Of a stretch of DNA of 64,000 nt, positions 34,631 to 43,237 are shown piece by piece. Each line of letters opens with the position of its first letter. The stretch's first letter is position 1. The stretch is from Prevotellaceae bacterium (GTDB taxonomy: Bacteria > Bacteroidota > Bacteroidia > Bacteroidales > Bacteroidaceae). A program made the position numbers and the translations under genes. The stretch is from contig JABZLB010000011.1 in NCBI GenBank assembly GCA_015256945.1, positions 1-64,000 on the forward strand, given 5' to 3'. Below the pieces are notes generated by a model, which was given only the letters and a program-made list of their open reading frames with translations, ran no database searches and was not told the origin of the DNA.

Positions 34631-35404
34631 ATGAAAGTTTCAATTATAACCGTAACCTACAACAGTGCTGCAACCGTAGAAGACACTATCCTGTCGGTGC
34701 TTAGGCAAACTTATCCTGATATTGAATATATTGTTGTTGATGGAGGTTCAAAAGACAGGACGATGGCGCTTGTAAAACGGTATGAAACTGCTTTCGGCGG
34801 TAGGCTTAAATGGGTTTCCGAACCCGACAAAGGCATATACGATGCCATGAACAAGGGCATAAGGATGGCTTCGGGAGAGGTGGCTGGCATTCTCAATTCG
34901 GACGATTACTATACCTCTGATGATGTAATTGCCAATATGGTACAGGCCTTTCGTGATGATGTTGATGCGGTATATGGCGACGTTCATTTTGTTCGCGACG
35001 GGCAGCCGCACAGATGTGTGCGTTACTACTCGTCGAAAGGGTTCCGTCCCTTGTGGCTTCGTTTCGGCTTTATGCCTGCGCATCCGTCGTTCTACCTGCG
35101 TAAAAGTGTGTATGACAGGGCAGGCGAGTACAGGCTTGACTATCGTATCGGGGCCGACTATGAGATGATGGTACGCTTGTTTTATACGTATAAGATAAGG
35201 GCAAAATATCTGTCGCAGGACTTTGTAACGATGCGAACGGGAGGTGCCAGCACCCGAAACATGCGGAGCCGGCTTACATTAATAGCCGAAGATGTGAGGG
35301 CATGCCGCGACAATGGCGTTTATACCAACACGCTGATGATATGTACAAAGTTTGCTTATAAGTTTATAGGCTTGTTGCGCAGGGGCAGTAAATGCCGTCC
35401 GTAA
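34631..35404 (+). CDS. Family 2 glycosyltransferase (WcaA-like)
   Basis: A 257-residue GT-A enzyme: SIITVTYNSAATVEDTILSVLRQ at the start, VDGGSKDRT, and LNSDDYY as the metal-binding loop near residue 97, then HPSFYLRK. It should add one sugar from a nucleotide donor to the lipid-linked repeat. It is the only glycosyltransferase of the region on the plus strand, converging on the GT4 gene with a 22-base gap. The odd orientation and adjacent repeat suggest local rearrangement. Confidence 0.85.
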   Translation: MKVSIITVTYNSAATVEDTILSVLRQTYPDIEYIVVDGGSKDRTMALVKRYETAFGGRLKWVSEPDKGIYDAMNKGIRMASGEVAGILNSDDYYTSDDVIANMVQAFRDDVDAVYGDVHFVRDGQPHRCVRYYSSKGFRPLWLRFGFMPAHPSFYLRKSVYDRAGEYRLDYRIGADYEMMVRLFYTYKIRAKYLSQDFVTMRTGGASTRNMRSRLTLIAEDVRACRDNGVYTNTLMICTKFAYKFIGLLRRGSKCRP

Positions 35405-35426
35405 AGGCTTTGTGCAGTTGCTTTTC

Positions 35427-36656
35427 TTATGGGTTTACCAACCTTTCATACAGTTTAAAATACGCATTAAAGCAATCTTCGCCCCTGAAATATTGTTCGG
35501 CTCTTGCACGGCATGAGGCTGTGAACTGTGCCTTTCCCCTTTCCTTTATCTGACGTATGAGCATGGCTGCCTGCTCAACGTTGCCTTGTGGGATAACAAA
35601 ACCGGTGTTATCGTTAACAGCTTCGGGGCTTCCACCTGTGTCATAAGTAATTAAAGGTGTGCCGCATGCAATGGCTTCGAGGTTGGTTGTAGGGTAATTG
35701 TCTTCCCATGTAGGATTAAAATATACCATCGCTGTCGAATAAAGCGCAACCAGTTCGGTCACGTTCTGTGTGCGTGGAATGCCTGTTATGCCTGCGGGCA
35801 GGGCCTTAAGCTCGCTCTTGTTAAGGCCAACGAGCACTATTGTATAGCTGTCGTCGAGCAGGGTTCGGAGCTTGAGGAAGTCGGGTAAGCCTTTATGATA
35901 CCAGTTTGAAGCCACGCCAAGTATAATGTTTTGTGCGTGTGGAATGCCATATTTCTGCCTGATGACCGTTGAATTGGCCTGCGGACAGAACACTGATGTG
36001 TCGATACCGTTATGGATGGTAAGTCTGTTGACGTTACGAAGAAACGATTGTCCTACCTGCTTTTCGAGCCAATGGCTTACGGTAACCAGCGTAAGATTGT
36101 TGACAGACAGAAATGCACGCTTCTTGTCTTCGAAGTTCTGATACGACCTGTCAACAAGCCAGCTCCGGGGATAAGTGCGTAAATTGGGACAGTTTTCGCA
36201 ATGGGTCTTCCACTTTTCGCAGTGAATGTACATGTAATGCGCACAGTGACCGGTGAACGCCCAGCAGTCGTGAAGTGTCCATACCGTAGGAACGGCTGTT
36301 TGTTTAAGGTATTCAAACAGCATGGGATAGTTGAGATAATACCCGTGTATGTTGTGTAAGTGAACAATGTCGGGGTGTACCGTGTCGATGTATTGCAGGA
36401 GACGGCGGGTAGCTTGTTTCGACATCAGCCCGTGATTATCCAGCAGTCGGCTTGCCAGCCCGTGTATACGCTCGTCCCGGTTGCTGCCAATGTGGTAGAG
36501 GTTTGAGCGGCTCGGGTTCATCCATCTGCCGTAAGCCATGTAGCTTTCCCAGCCGTTGTTGATAGCTATCTGCCCAATGCTTTCGGCAATTTTGCCATGT
36601 GAACCCCAGTTGGCTGTAATATTGATTTGCAGAAGCCTCTTTTTTCTGTCGGTCAT
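35427..36656 (-). CDS. Family 4 glycosyltransferase (WcaC-like)
   Basis: A 409-residue GT-B enzyme. The N-terminal domain has ITANWGSHGKIAESIG and HLHNIHGYYLNYP, a Cys-rich insertion CAHYMYIHCEKWKTHCENC (possible metal or structural site), and the C-terminal domain has the GT4 donor-binding region NPTWEDNYPTTNLEAIACGTP. This Cys-rich insert is typical of the colanic-acid WcaC-like subgroup. Last gene of the long minus-strand polysaccharide operon, four bases from the deacetylase gene. Confidence 0.88.
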   Translation of the reverse strand: MTDRKKRLLQINITANWGSHGKIAESIGQIAINNGWESYMAYGRWMNPSRSNLYHIGSNRDERIHGLASRLLDNHGLMSKQATRRLLQYIDTVHPDIVHLHNIHGYYLNYPMLFEYLKQTAVPTVWTLHDCWAFTGHCAHYMYIHCEKWKTHCENCPNLRTYPRSWLVDRSYQNFEDKKRAFLSVNNLTLVTVSHWLEKQVGQSFLRNVNRLTIHNGIDTSVFCPQANSTVIRQKYGIPHAQNIILGVASNWYHKGLPDFLKLRTLLDDSYTIVLVGLNKSELKALPAGITGIPRTQNVTELVALYSTAMVYFNPTWEDNYPTTNLEAIACGTPLITYDTGGSPEAVNDNTGFVIPQGNVEQAAMLIRQIKERGKAQFTASCRARAEQYFRGEDCFNAYFKLYERLVNP

Positions 36657-36659
36657 ACC

Positions 36660-37457
36660 TTATTCAAAGTTTTTCTTACAGCTCAGGAAGTAGAAGAGAT
36701 GACGCTTGGGCCAGAACGGCTCGAAATGGCGACGGTTGATTACTTTGCCGCTAAAGGAGAAATAATGCTTATAATCAGACTGTGAGAACACGTAGGGATA
36801 GCAGCTGCATGCTATTTCAATCGACTTTTCGTTAGCCTCCGACAGTTTGCCGTAGGGGAAAGCAAAGTAGCGGCATGGCTTGCCTGTCTGCTCTTCAATA
36901 ATATGTTTACACGTACAAATTTGGTAGCGGAGCACTTCCTCGTCCGATGTATTGATCATGTAATGGTCCATGGTATGGGCGCCGATAATGTGGCCACGAT
37001 TGGCGAGTTCTTTCAGCTGGCTCCAGCGCATGGGACGTTTATGGTGGGTTAAAACAATGTGCTCGTTGAAGTTTTCAATGTATTTGTCGTCGCCTTCCAC
37101 ATAGTTTGGACTGATGAAAAGGCAGGCATTTACGCCGAATTCTTCAAGAACAGGACAGAAATAATCGTAGCATTCAGTAAAACCGTCGTCGAAAGTGAAA
37201 GCCACCAACGGCTCTGCGGGCTGCTCGTGCTGCGCTATTTTCTGTACGGCATCTTCGAAATTGATGAACCTTACATACTGTGACAGCTCCTGAAGCAAGG
37301 CCTGGAACGTTTCGGGTTCGGCCTCATTCAGTATGCGATGGCCGTTAAGGATATGCACTCCGGGCTGTGGTTTGCTGAAGTTTCCAAGTATATTCAGTAT
37401 GATGTTACGTGCAAAAGAGCGTAGCTTAAAATAAGTAGTATCGGTGTTAGTGGGCAT
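36660..37457 (-). CDS. NodB-type polysaccharide deacetylase without signal peptide
   Basis: A 265-residue carbohydrate esterase 4 protein. The metal- and acid-base motifs are present: VAFTFDDGF, the HxxxH in GAHTMDHY, and RYFAFPYG. No signal peptide or clear membrane anchor is visible, so it should act in the cytoplasm on a lipid-linked or nucleotide-linked sugar rather than on finished polymer. It overlaps the GT4 gene upstream by 11 bases and is four bases from the next GT4, firmly inside the biosynthetic operon. Confidence 0.82.
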   Translation of the reverse strand: MPTNTDTTYFKLRSFARNIILNILGNFSKPQPGVHILNGHRILNEAEPETFQALLQELSQYVRFINFEDAVQKIAQHEQPAEPLVAFTFDDGFTECYDYFCPVLEEFGVNACLFISPNYVEGDDKYIENFNEHIVLTHHKRPMRWSQLKELANRGHIIGAHTMDHYMINTSDEEVLRYQICTCKHIIEEQTGKPCRYFAFPYGKLSEANEKSIEIACSCYPYVFSQSDYKHYFSFSGKVINRRHFEPFWPKRHLFYFLSCKKNFE

Positions 37458-38556
37458 GAAGAACCTCCTTAATTGTTTTTATTTGGTAATGAATGTTCCA
37501 TAAGCGGTCAATCTCGTTGTAGGCCTTGTGTCGTGTTTCTTCACGTTGTGCAGGAGTTTTACTTGTCCATTTGCTCATGAAATCAGCCAAACTCCGGGTG
37601 TTGTCTTTCTCAAAGAAGTCGCCTGTAACACCCGGAGTGATGGCCTCAAACTCAGGATTCTGATAAGAAAAGTCGTTATGGGTGATGACCGGACAGCCGA
37701 AAGACAGCGCGTGTATGGCAGTAAGGCCTACGTTTCCCGGCGATACGCATACGGCAGCATCGAAGAACAGCTGACCTATAATGCGGTCATCGTAACACGG
37801 TCCGTACATCCATACGTTGGCTTGCAAGCCTTGTTGTTTGGCGTAGCTTTCTAAATTTACACCCTCTACGTCCTTACCGATGAACACAACATTGACCGGA
37901 CGGCCTTCGTCTTTGAGCATTTTCATGCTGTCTATGAGCATTTCGAGCTTCTTCCACTTCTGTATTCTTCCACAGTAAATGACGGTAGGGAGGTTGTTTT
38001 TGAAGTGAGAAGCGTACACGTCGCTGGGTTTAAGGGTTGCGCGCAGGGCCTTTTCGCGGTCTGAATCCATTGAATTGGCAATGCAAAACATTCGATTTGG
38101 GTCAAAGCCCATGCCCTCCATCAAACGCATGGCATACCTGTTGTAGAGCATAAGCGTGCTGAATTGTTTGTAGAATATTTTTTTGATGAACCCCTTTATC
38201 AGGCTTTCGCGTCCGTACCAACCGTGTGTCCATGCAATGGTTCTTTTGCCAAGCAGGCGGCAAAGAACAAGAATAACCCATGATGACAGGCAGAAAGGTT
38301 CGCCGTCGAGAATATAATATTTGTAAGGTTTAAACACTAACCTGATGCTCCCGCTCTGCCAATAGAACGGGCCTATGAAACGGTTTCGGAGCGTTTTGCG
38401 GTATCCTGTGAGCACATGATAGTTGAAAACCTTCAGCCTGGTGCGCACATGATTGCCGATATAGAAGTCGCAGCCAATCTCCTTATCTATTAAAGAGAAG
38501 ATGGGTTCGCGATAATGAGGGGCAATATTGGTGATAAAACAGCGATTATTCTTCAT
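37447..38556 (-). CDS. Family 4 glycosyltransferase
   Basis: A 369-residue GT-B enzyme. The N-terminal domain includes NIAPHYREPIFSLI and TIAWTHGWYGRES; the C-terminal domain has VIYCGRIQKWKKLEMLI, and VSPGNVGLTAIHALSFGCPVI as donor-binding motif. It should act in repeat-unit assembly at the cytoplasmic face. It overlaps both neighbours by 11 bases, so expression is tightly coupled. Confidence 0.85.
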   Translation of the reverse strand: MKNNRCFITNIAPHYREPIFSLIDKEIGCDFYIGNHVRTRLKVFNYHVLTGYRKTLRNRFIGPFYWQSGSIRLVFKPYKYYILDGEPFCLSSWVILVLCRLLGKRTIAWTHGWYGRESLIKGFIKKIFYKQFSTLMLYNRYAMRLMEGMGFDPNRMFCIANSMDSDREKALRATLKPSDVYASHFKNNLPTVIYCGRIQKWKKLEMLIDSMKMLKDEGRPVNVVFIGKDVEGVNLESYAKQQGLQANVWMYGPCYDDRIIGQLFFDAAVCVSPGNVGLTAIHALSFGCPVITHNDFSYQNPEFEAITPGVTGDFFEKDNTRSLADFMSKWTSKTPAQREETRHKAYNEIDRLWNIHYQIKTIKEVLHAH

Positions 38557-39886
38557 TTTTTATCGTGTTTCTATTGTCAATTGGGCACTCGGCACTGGCT
38601 ATAATGATAATCAGAATCAACAAGCCGTTTGATAAAAGAGTGGTAAAAATAGAGGTGTTCAGGATGTATGAAAGGGTAGGCAGGAAGATAATGAGCAGGT
38701 CGGACAGCTTATAACGGTACGAGATAGAATTGATAAAGTGCATTAAAATGTAAAATAAAAGTCCGATAAAAAGCACGCCAAAGAACCCTGCTGCCGCCAT
38801 ACCATCGGTTAGAAAAAAGTTGGCATTTGCGTTCTGGCTGCCGTAAGCTACGGCCATTCCCAATGGTTGGGAGAAGGGATATTTGTTGGTAATGGCATTA
38901 ACGATGTTGATATGTGAGTAGTATGTAAACGGGTTATCGTTGACACAAAAGAAGCGAAGATAATACTGGCTGAGCCATCCTGCAACGGCCGACGTGCGCA
39001 AGATGATGATAAAACCCAGTGCAAGTTGCAGTACCTCGTCTTTAAGCAGCACGATAATAAGGCTCGCAATAGTTAGAAAATACATTAACAGAGCATGCAG
39101 CTTGCTGTAAATGGCGTTCCTTTCTTTCTTGATGACAAAGAAAAGCACAATTAAGGCGAAGGGCATAAAGAATGTAAGTTTCTGCATGTCAATCATAAAC
39201 AGCAGAAAATAAGCTGCAATAACGGCTGCCGTCTTTACCCATTTGCGCTCAGATAAGTAGTTAACAAGCAGGAAAGGATAGAACCCTCCAAACAGCCATC
39301 CTTTGATATACGCCATTAATCCCCCTCCCGTACTTTCTGAATTTTCGGCACGAAGCTGATACATTAGGTCTGATTGGGTGAAGATATTGACAAAGTGCAT
39401 AGAACCAATATTGGCTGCAACAAGAACAACGGTGAGGAAAATAGTAACGGCTTGTATCCATTTAAACGGGATAAGAGGCTCAATAATAATGTCCTTAAAG
39501 AACGTTTTCTGATTCCCGATATTTAATAAAAGCACGAAGATGGCACAAAGAAGTATTCCGTATCCATACATAGTGAGGAGATTGATATTCCACATGGTAA
39601 ACAATGCATGGATGAAAGGAATATAAACTAACACGTAAAGAAAGATACAAAAAAACGAAGAAAGGTTCTGTATTCCTTTATAAAACAAGATAGGGATAAC
39701 CGATAAGAACGCCCATGACAATAATTTCAACGGAGTCATGTCGATATAATCGATTCCCATATAGAAAAAAAGCTTGTAAACGAATTCGTGAAAAGCGTAG
39801 TCGTATACAAAAATATAGAGAAGCGCGCATATCATGCGCGACACCGCATTATTGGCATTAAATATGAACCCGAGAGCCTTCTTCAT
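38546..39886 (-). CDS. Wzy-like O-antigen/exopolysaccharide polymerase
   Basis: A 446-residue protein with about 11-12 hydrophobic segments and a large periplasmic loop, with little sequence conservation, as is normal for polymerases. The position between flippase and glycosyltransferase genes supports the call. I choose ATG 39886 because it makes the usual four-base ATGA overlap with the flippase gene; the longer frame (to 39931) would overlap it by 49 bases. It would join repeat units in the periplasm with the Wzz protein setting chain length. Confidence 0.75.
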   Translation of the reverse strand: MKKALGFIFNANNAVSRMICALLYIFVYDYAFHEFVYKLFFYMGIDYIDMTPLKLLSWAFLSVIPILFYKGIQNLSSFFCIFLYVLVYIPFIHALFTMWNINLLTMYGYGILLCAIFVLLLNIGNQKTFFKDIIIEPLIPFKWIQAVTIFLTVVLVAANIGSMHFVNIFTQSDLMYQLRAENSESTGGGLMAYIKGWLFGGFYPFLLVNYLSERKWVKTAAVIAAYFLLFMIDMQKLTFFMPFALIVLFFVIKKERNAIYSKLHALLMYFLTIASLIIVLLKDEVLQLALGFIIILRTSAVAGWLSQYYLRFFCVNDNPFTYYSHINIVNAITNKYPFSQPLGMAVAYGSQNANANFFLTDGMAAAGFFGVLFIGLLFYILMHFINSISYRYKLSDLLIIFLPTLSYILNTSIFTTLLSNGLLILIIIIASAECPIDNRNTIKNEE

Positions 39887-41229
39887 AGTAGAGCAAGTCT
39901 GATAATGAGAATAACAGAAGACAAAACCCACAGGGGAATGTATGTTCTGAAGTTGGAAATATCGACTTTCCCCAAATGGAGTACATGCAGATACATAGCT
40001 AAATTAACCACAGAACTGGCGAAGGCATATAGAGAAAGAATGAAGTAAATGTTGTTACTGATAAGGCATCCTGATAATATAGTAGTGACGGCTACGGAAG
40101 AATAGGCGAGGTTATACAGAAAAAGTGTTCTTTGTTTATTGAGGTATCTGAAGAGAGGTATGAGGGGTTGTGTGAGAATTGTGGGAAAAGACCAGAAAGC
40201 CAGGCATAGCGAAATATCACCTGCTGTGCTCCATTTTGAACCCAAAAACAGCGTAACGACCTTATCGCCACCGCATGCCAGGAAAAGCATGGGGATGAAA
40301 GCAATAACCGATACAATTTTTCCTACCTGCAGGGTACATCGTTTTGTGTGCTCAATTTGCTCTGCAGGACTGGCAGAACAAAGTTGTTCATAATATACCC
40401 TTCCAATGGCAGAGCCTACTAAACTCATCGGTAAGAGCAGCAGTTGTAATACAATAGAGTAGCAGCCTATGGTTTCCTTATTGAAGAATGCAACCAGAAT
40501 AAGTAGAGGAACATTGAATCCGGCAAAGCACAACAGGCTTGAAGGTGCGTCGAAGAGAGCAAAATTCTTGTATTTAAATAAGATGTTTCGCATCTTGTTC
40601 AAATCCCAATGCCAAAGGCTTCCTGTTTTTTTTATATACAGAATATAAAATAAAAGAAAGACAAAGGTTACTATTTGTGCAAGAGTTGTACCTAATATAA
40701 GTCCGTTGACTACGACGAAAGAGGTGATGCCAAACAGTATTCTTAACGACGCCTGTGAGCCTCCGAGAATGACACTTTCGAAAGCAATGCCCGAGTATTT
40801 GCCGTATCGGTTGCATATATTACTAAGTATGGTGTGTATGCAATAAGCCAGAAGATAAACGGCTAACAGGGTGATGGGAGGGAAGTTCAGGAAGAAGGTA
40901 ATACCCTCTCTTTGTCCAAGGTAAAATACTAATGTCGTAATGAGTGTAATAAAACACCCCATAAGCAGGCACAATGTTGAAACATAGGGTATCTCTTCTT
41001 CTGTGGCCTTTACGATAGTATTCTCATATCCTGCAAATATGGCAATGGTAAGAATAGAAACAAATGATGAAAATACGCCCCATTCCCCAAAGTCGGCCTG
41101 TGTGTACAGGCGCGAAAGTATGGGTGTTACAACCACAGGGAGGAGGAACATCAGCAAATTGCTCGACGACATTTTCATGGTGTTGAGCAATAAAGAGGTT
41201 GTCTTTATCTTATTGATGAGTTGTTTCAA
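39883..41229 (-). CDS. Wzx-like oligosaccharide flippase
   Basis: A 12-14-segment membrane protein of the polysaccharide transport (PST/MATE-like) family; the start has the diagnostic NLLMFLLPVVVTPILSRLYTQADFGEWG. The start is uncertain. The ATG at 41286 would overlap the upstream gene by 77 bases; ATG 41178 would cut into the first helix region; TTG 41229 keeps the family's usual KQLINKIK lead and a nearby AAAGGA. I give 41229. It moves the lipid-linked repeat unit across the inner membrane. Confidence 0.82.
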   Translation of the reverse strand: MKQLINKIKTTSLLLNTMKMSSSNLLMFLLPVVVTPILSRLYTQADFGEWGVFSSFVSILTIAIFAGYENTIVKATEEEIPYVSTLCLLMGCFITLITTLVFYLGQREGITFFLNFPPITLLAVYLLAYCIHTILSNICNRYGKYSGIAFESVILGGSQASLRILFGITSFVVVNGLILGTTLAQIVTFVFLLFYILYIKKTGSLWHWDLNKMRNILFKYKNFALFDAPSSLLCFAGFNVPLLILVAFFNKETIGCYSIVLQLLLLPMSLVGSAIGRVYYEQLCSASPAEQIEHTKRCTLQVGKIVSVIAFIPMLFLACGGDKVVTLFLGSKWSTAGDISLCLAFWSFPTILTQPLIPLFRYLNKQRTLFLYNLAYSSVAVTTILSGCLISNNIYFILSLYAFASSVVNLAMYLHVLHLGKVDISNFRTYIPLWVLSSVILIIRLALL

Positions 41230-42157
41230 ATGAATGATCCTTTCTTTGAGGTGTTCCGAATGTGTAACCTTTAGGAGATGGAACATAATACATTGTTATT
41301 CCCTGACGGCCTAATTCTATCATCTTATCGAGACAAGGAGCTGAATAAAACACTTTAATGAGCAGGTTTGACAGCTTCTTTTTCTTGTAAATATCAGGGG
41401 AGAAGTGTTTGATAAGCGTTTGTTCGCGGGTTCTTCTCTCTAAGTTTCCTTCCAGGCATGTGTAAGACTGTACATGTCCTTCGGGGTCAATATACTGATA
41501 AGTTTTTTGTACGGTGAAGAACTGTGCCCAATAAGGATAGTGTTTGTACAGCAAAGCCTCTACACAATGATCAAATGTTCCGATGTAGTGTGCGTCGAGG
41601 CCAAGTGTAAAAACAAGTGCATTCAATCGGGTCATTCGATACCAGGGAGAGTTTTCATCCCAACAATTGACGCACCTTTCGTGGTCTTTTATGAGCCATT
41701 CAGCATGTTTACCCCATGCACATACGGAGTGTTGCACATTGATACTCCGTATAACGCCAGGCTGTTTTCGGAAAGTTTCAGCCAGATGGCCGGCGAAAGT
41801 TCTGTCGGTTTGTGGATTAAAAATGATGCTTCTATCCTGTTGCATCTTCGGATTAGGGAAAGCGGGCATCAGCAATGTTCCTTCGGAAGTAATGACAGAC
41901 TGTATTTTTTGTATCAGTTCTTCGGCAGTCTCTGTATAATTATAGAACTCTTTCATGGCAGCATGTATACACACAATGCTGCCTTTTCTCATTCCAAGCT
42001 GGCACATGATTTTTATTATATCATCACTATTATACTTTTGATGATATATAATCATACCCAGTTGTTTGTGAATATTCTTCCTTAATAGTGAAATATCCTT
42101 TACGCCAGTAATGCGCTTAAAGATAATTCCTAAGGAAGTAAGAAAGCTTGCCGACAT
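41210..42157 (-). CDS. AAC(3)-family N-acetyltransferase, likely sugar-modifying
   Basis: A 315-residue member of the antibiotic_NAT (AAC(3)) fold: VCIHAAMKEF, LLMPAFPNP, NVQHSVCAWGKHAEW, ENSPWYRM, and FDHCVEAL with a conserved His. The fold is named for aminoglycoside resistance, but relatives in polysaccharide clusters are thought to acetylate amino sugars using acetyl-CoA. The setting between Wzz and Wzx genes speaks for a sugar substrate. I would not call it a resistance gene. Confidence 0.78.
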   Translation of the reverse strand: MSASFLTSLGIIFKRITGVKDISLLRKNIHKQLGMIIYHQKYNSDDIIKIMCQLGMRKGSIVCIHAAMKEFYNYTETAEELIQKIQSVITSEGTLLMPAFPNPKMQQDRSIIFNPQTDRTFAGHLAETFRKQPGVIRSINVQHSVCAWGKHAEWLIKDHERCVNCWDENSPWYRMTRLNALVFTLGLDAHYIGTFDHCVEALLYKHYPYWAQFFTVQKTYQYIDPEGHVQSYTCLEGNLERRTREQTLIKHFSPDIYKKKKLSNLLIKVFYSAPCLDKMIELGRQGITMYYVPSPKGYTFGTPQRKDHSFETTHQ

Positions 42158-42164
42158 GCTTTTA

Positions 42165-43187
42165 TTATGCGAAAATCTTCGAAATATCTTTTCTTAGAAC
42201 CCAAATGGTGAGTATAATGCCCGTAAGCAGTTCCATAACCAATACAAAAATCATACGCTTAGGACCTGCGGGTTTGATGGGAACAGAGGCACCTTTCAAA
42301 ACCGTGAAGACAGGGGTCTTTTCTTGTAATTTAGCCCTTGCAGCGTCATACTGGTTTTTTGCGTTCGAATAAGTATTGAATTTTAATTGCATATCGTTCT
42401 CCAAATCTTCAATCTTTGATTGGACAGACTGCAATATAACATCTTGGTTGGCGTCAGAATATGAAGCATAAATTTGCCTTGAACGCTCGTAACTGGCCTT
42501 TGCTTCCCCCACCAGCTGCTTGTAATATGCCACATCTTTACGTGCTTTGTCGGTACGATATGCCGTAATATGACGCTTAAGTACATTACTGACAGAATCG
42601 GCCAGTATCTTACACGTCAGAGGATCCTGTGCTGTTGTTGCAATGGTAATAACGCCATCCTTTGAATCTACTTTCAGAGATATGTTACTTCTGATGGCTT
42701 CTACTACCTTGTCCTGCATCTTATTCAGATAGTAAGGTGATTTAATATCTACCTTTAAAGGTCCTTCTTTCTTACCCAATATGGTGCTCCACCAGGGTTC
42801 TTTCTGCCTGTTGGCCAGATAATCGAAGTAGGAATATCGCTTCCCATCAATTGTTTGTATTTGAATACTGAAAAGATCGACAATGAATTTATTGTCTTCC
42901 ATAAGCTCAGGATAGAGTAAAGGGGTGATTGCATCCGAGCTTTTCAGCTGGGACATATCAAACCCAAGAGATGACGCAAGGGAACCGATGGCTCCCGATG
43001 ATGACGAACTCTCAACTTCTGGAGCCAGCTTTATGTCGGTAGTATAGTATCTTGGGACACAAAGTATGATGTAAACGGAAAGAACAAACGCTACTAATAA
43101 CGTTACAAAATATAGTAATTTATGCTCTTTTATCTTTTTGACGATTAAGCGCAGATTAATAACTGCAACCTCTTTATTATCATACAT
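42165..43187 (-). CDS. Wzz-family chain-length determinant (polysaccharide co-polymerase)
   Basis: A 340-residue inner-membrane protein with one helix near each end (LLYFVTLLVAFVLSVYIILCV and MIFVLVMELLTGIILTIWVL, with short flanks) and a coiled-coil periplasmic domain between (DQNQV-like helices at ~220-290). The PxxP-like GPKRMIF segment before the second helix is typical. I use ATG 43187, since the frame's first codon (43199) is TTG. No kinase domain is attached and no Wzc-like kinase is in the window. Confidence 0.85.
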   Translation of the reverse strand: MYDNKEVAVINLRLIVKKIKEHKLLYFVTLLVAFVLSVYIILCVPRYYTTDIKLAPEVESSSSSGAIGSLASSLGFDMSQLKSSDAITPLLYPELMEDNKFIVDLFSIQIQTIDGKRYSYFDYLANRQKEPWWSTILGKKEGPLKVDIKSPYYLNKMQDKVVEAIRSNISLKVDSKDGVITIATTAQDPLTCKILADSVSNVLKRHITAYRTDKARKDVAYYKQLVGEAKASYERSRQIYASYSDANQDVILQSVQSKIEDLENDMQLKFNTYSNAKNQYDAARAKLQEKTPVFTVLKGASVPIKPAGPKRMIFVLVMELLTGIILTIWVLRKDISKIFA

Positions 43188-43237
43188 ATTTAACACCAAT
43201 CAAAAAAGTTCAATATTTATCAATTACCAGTAGTTGC

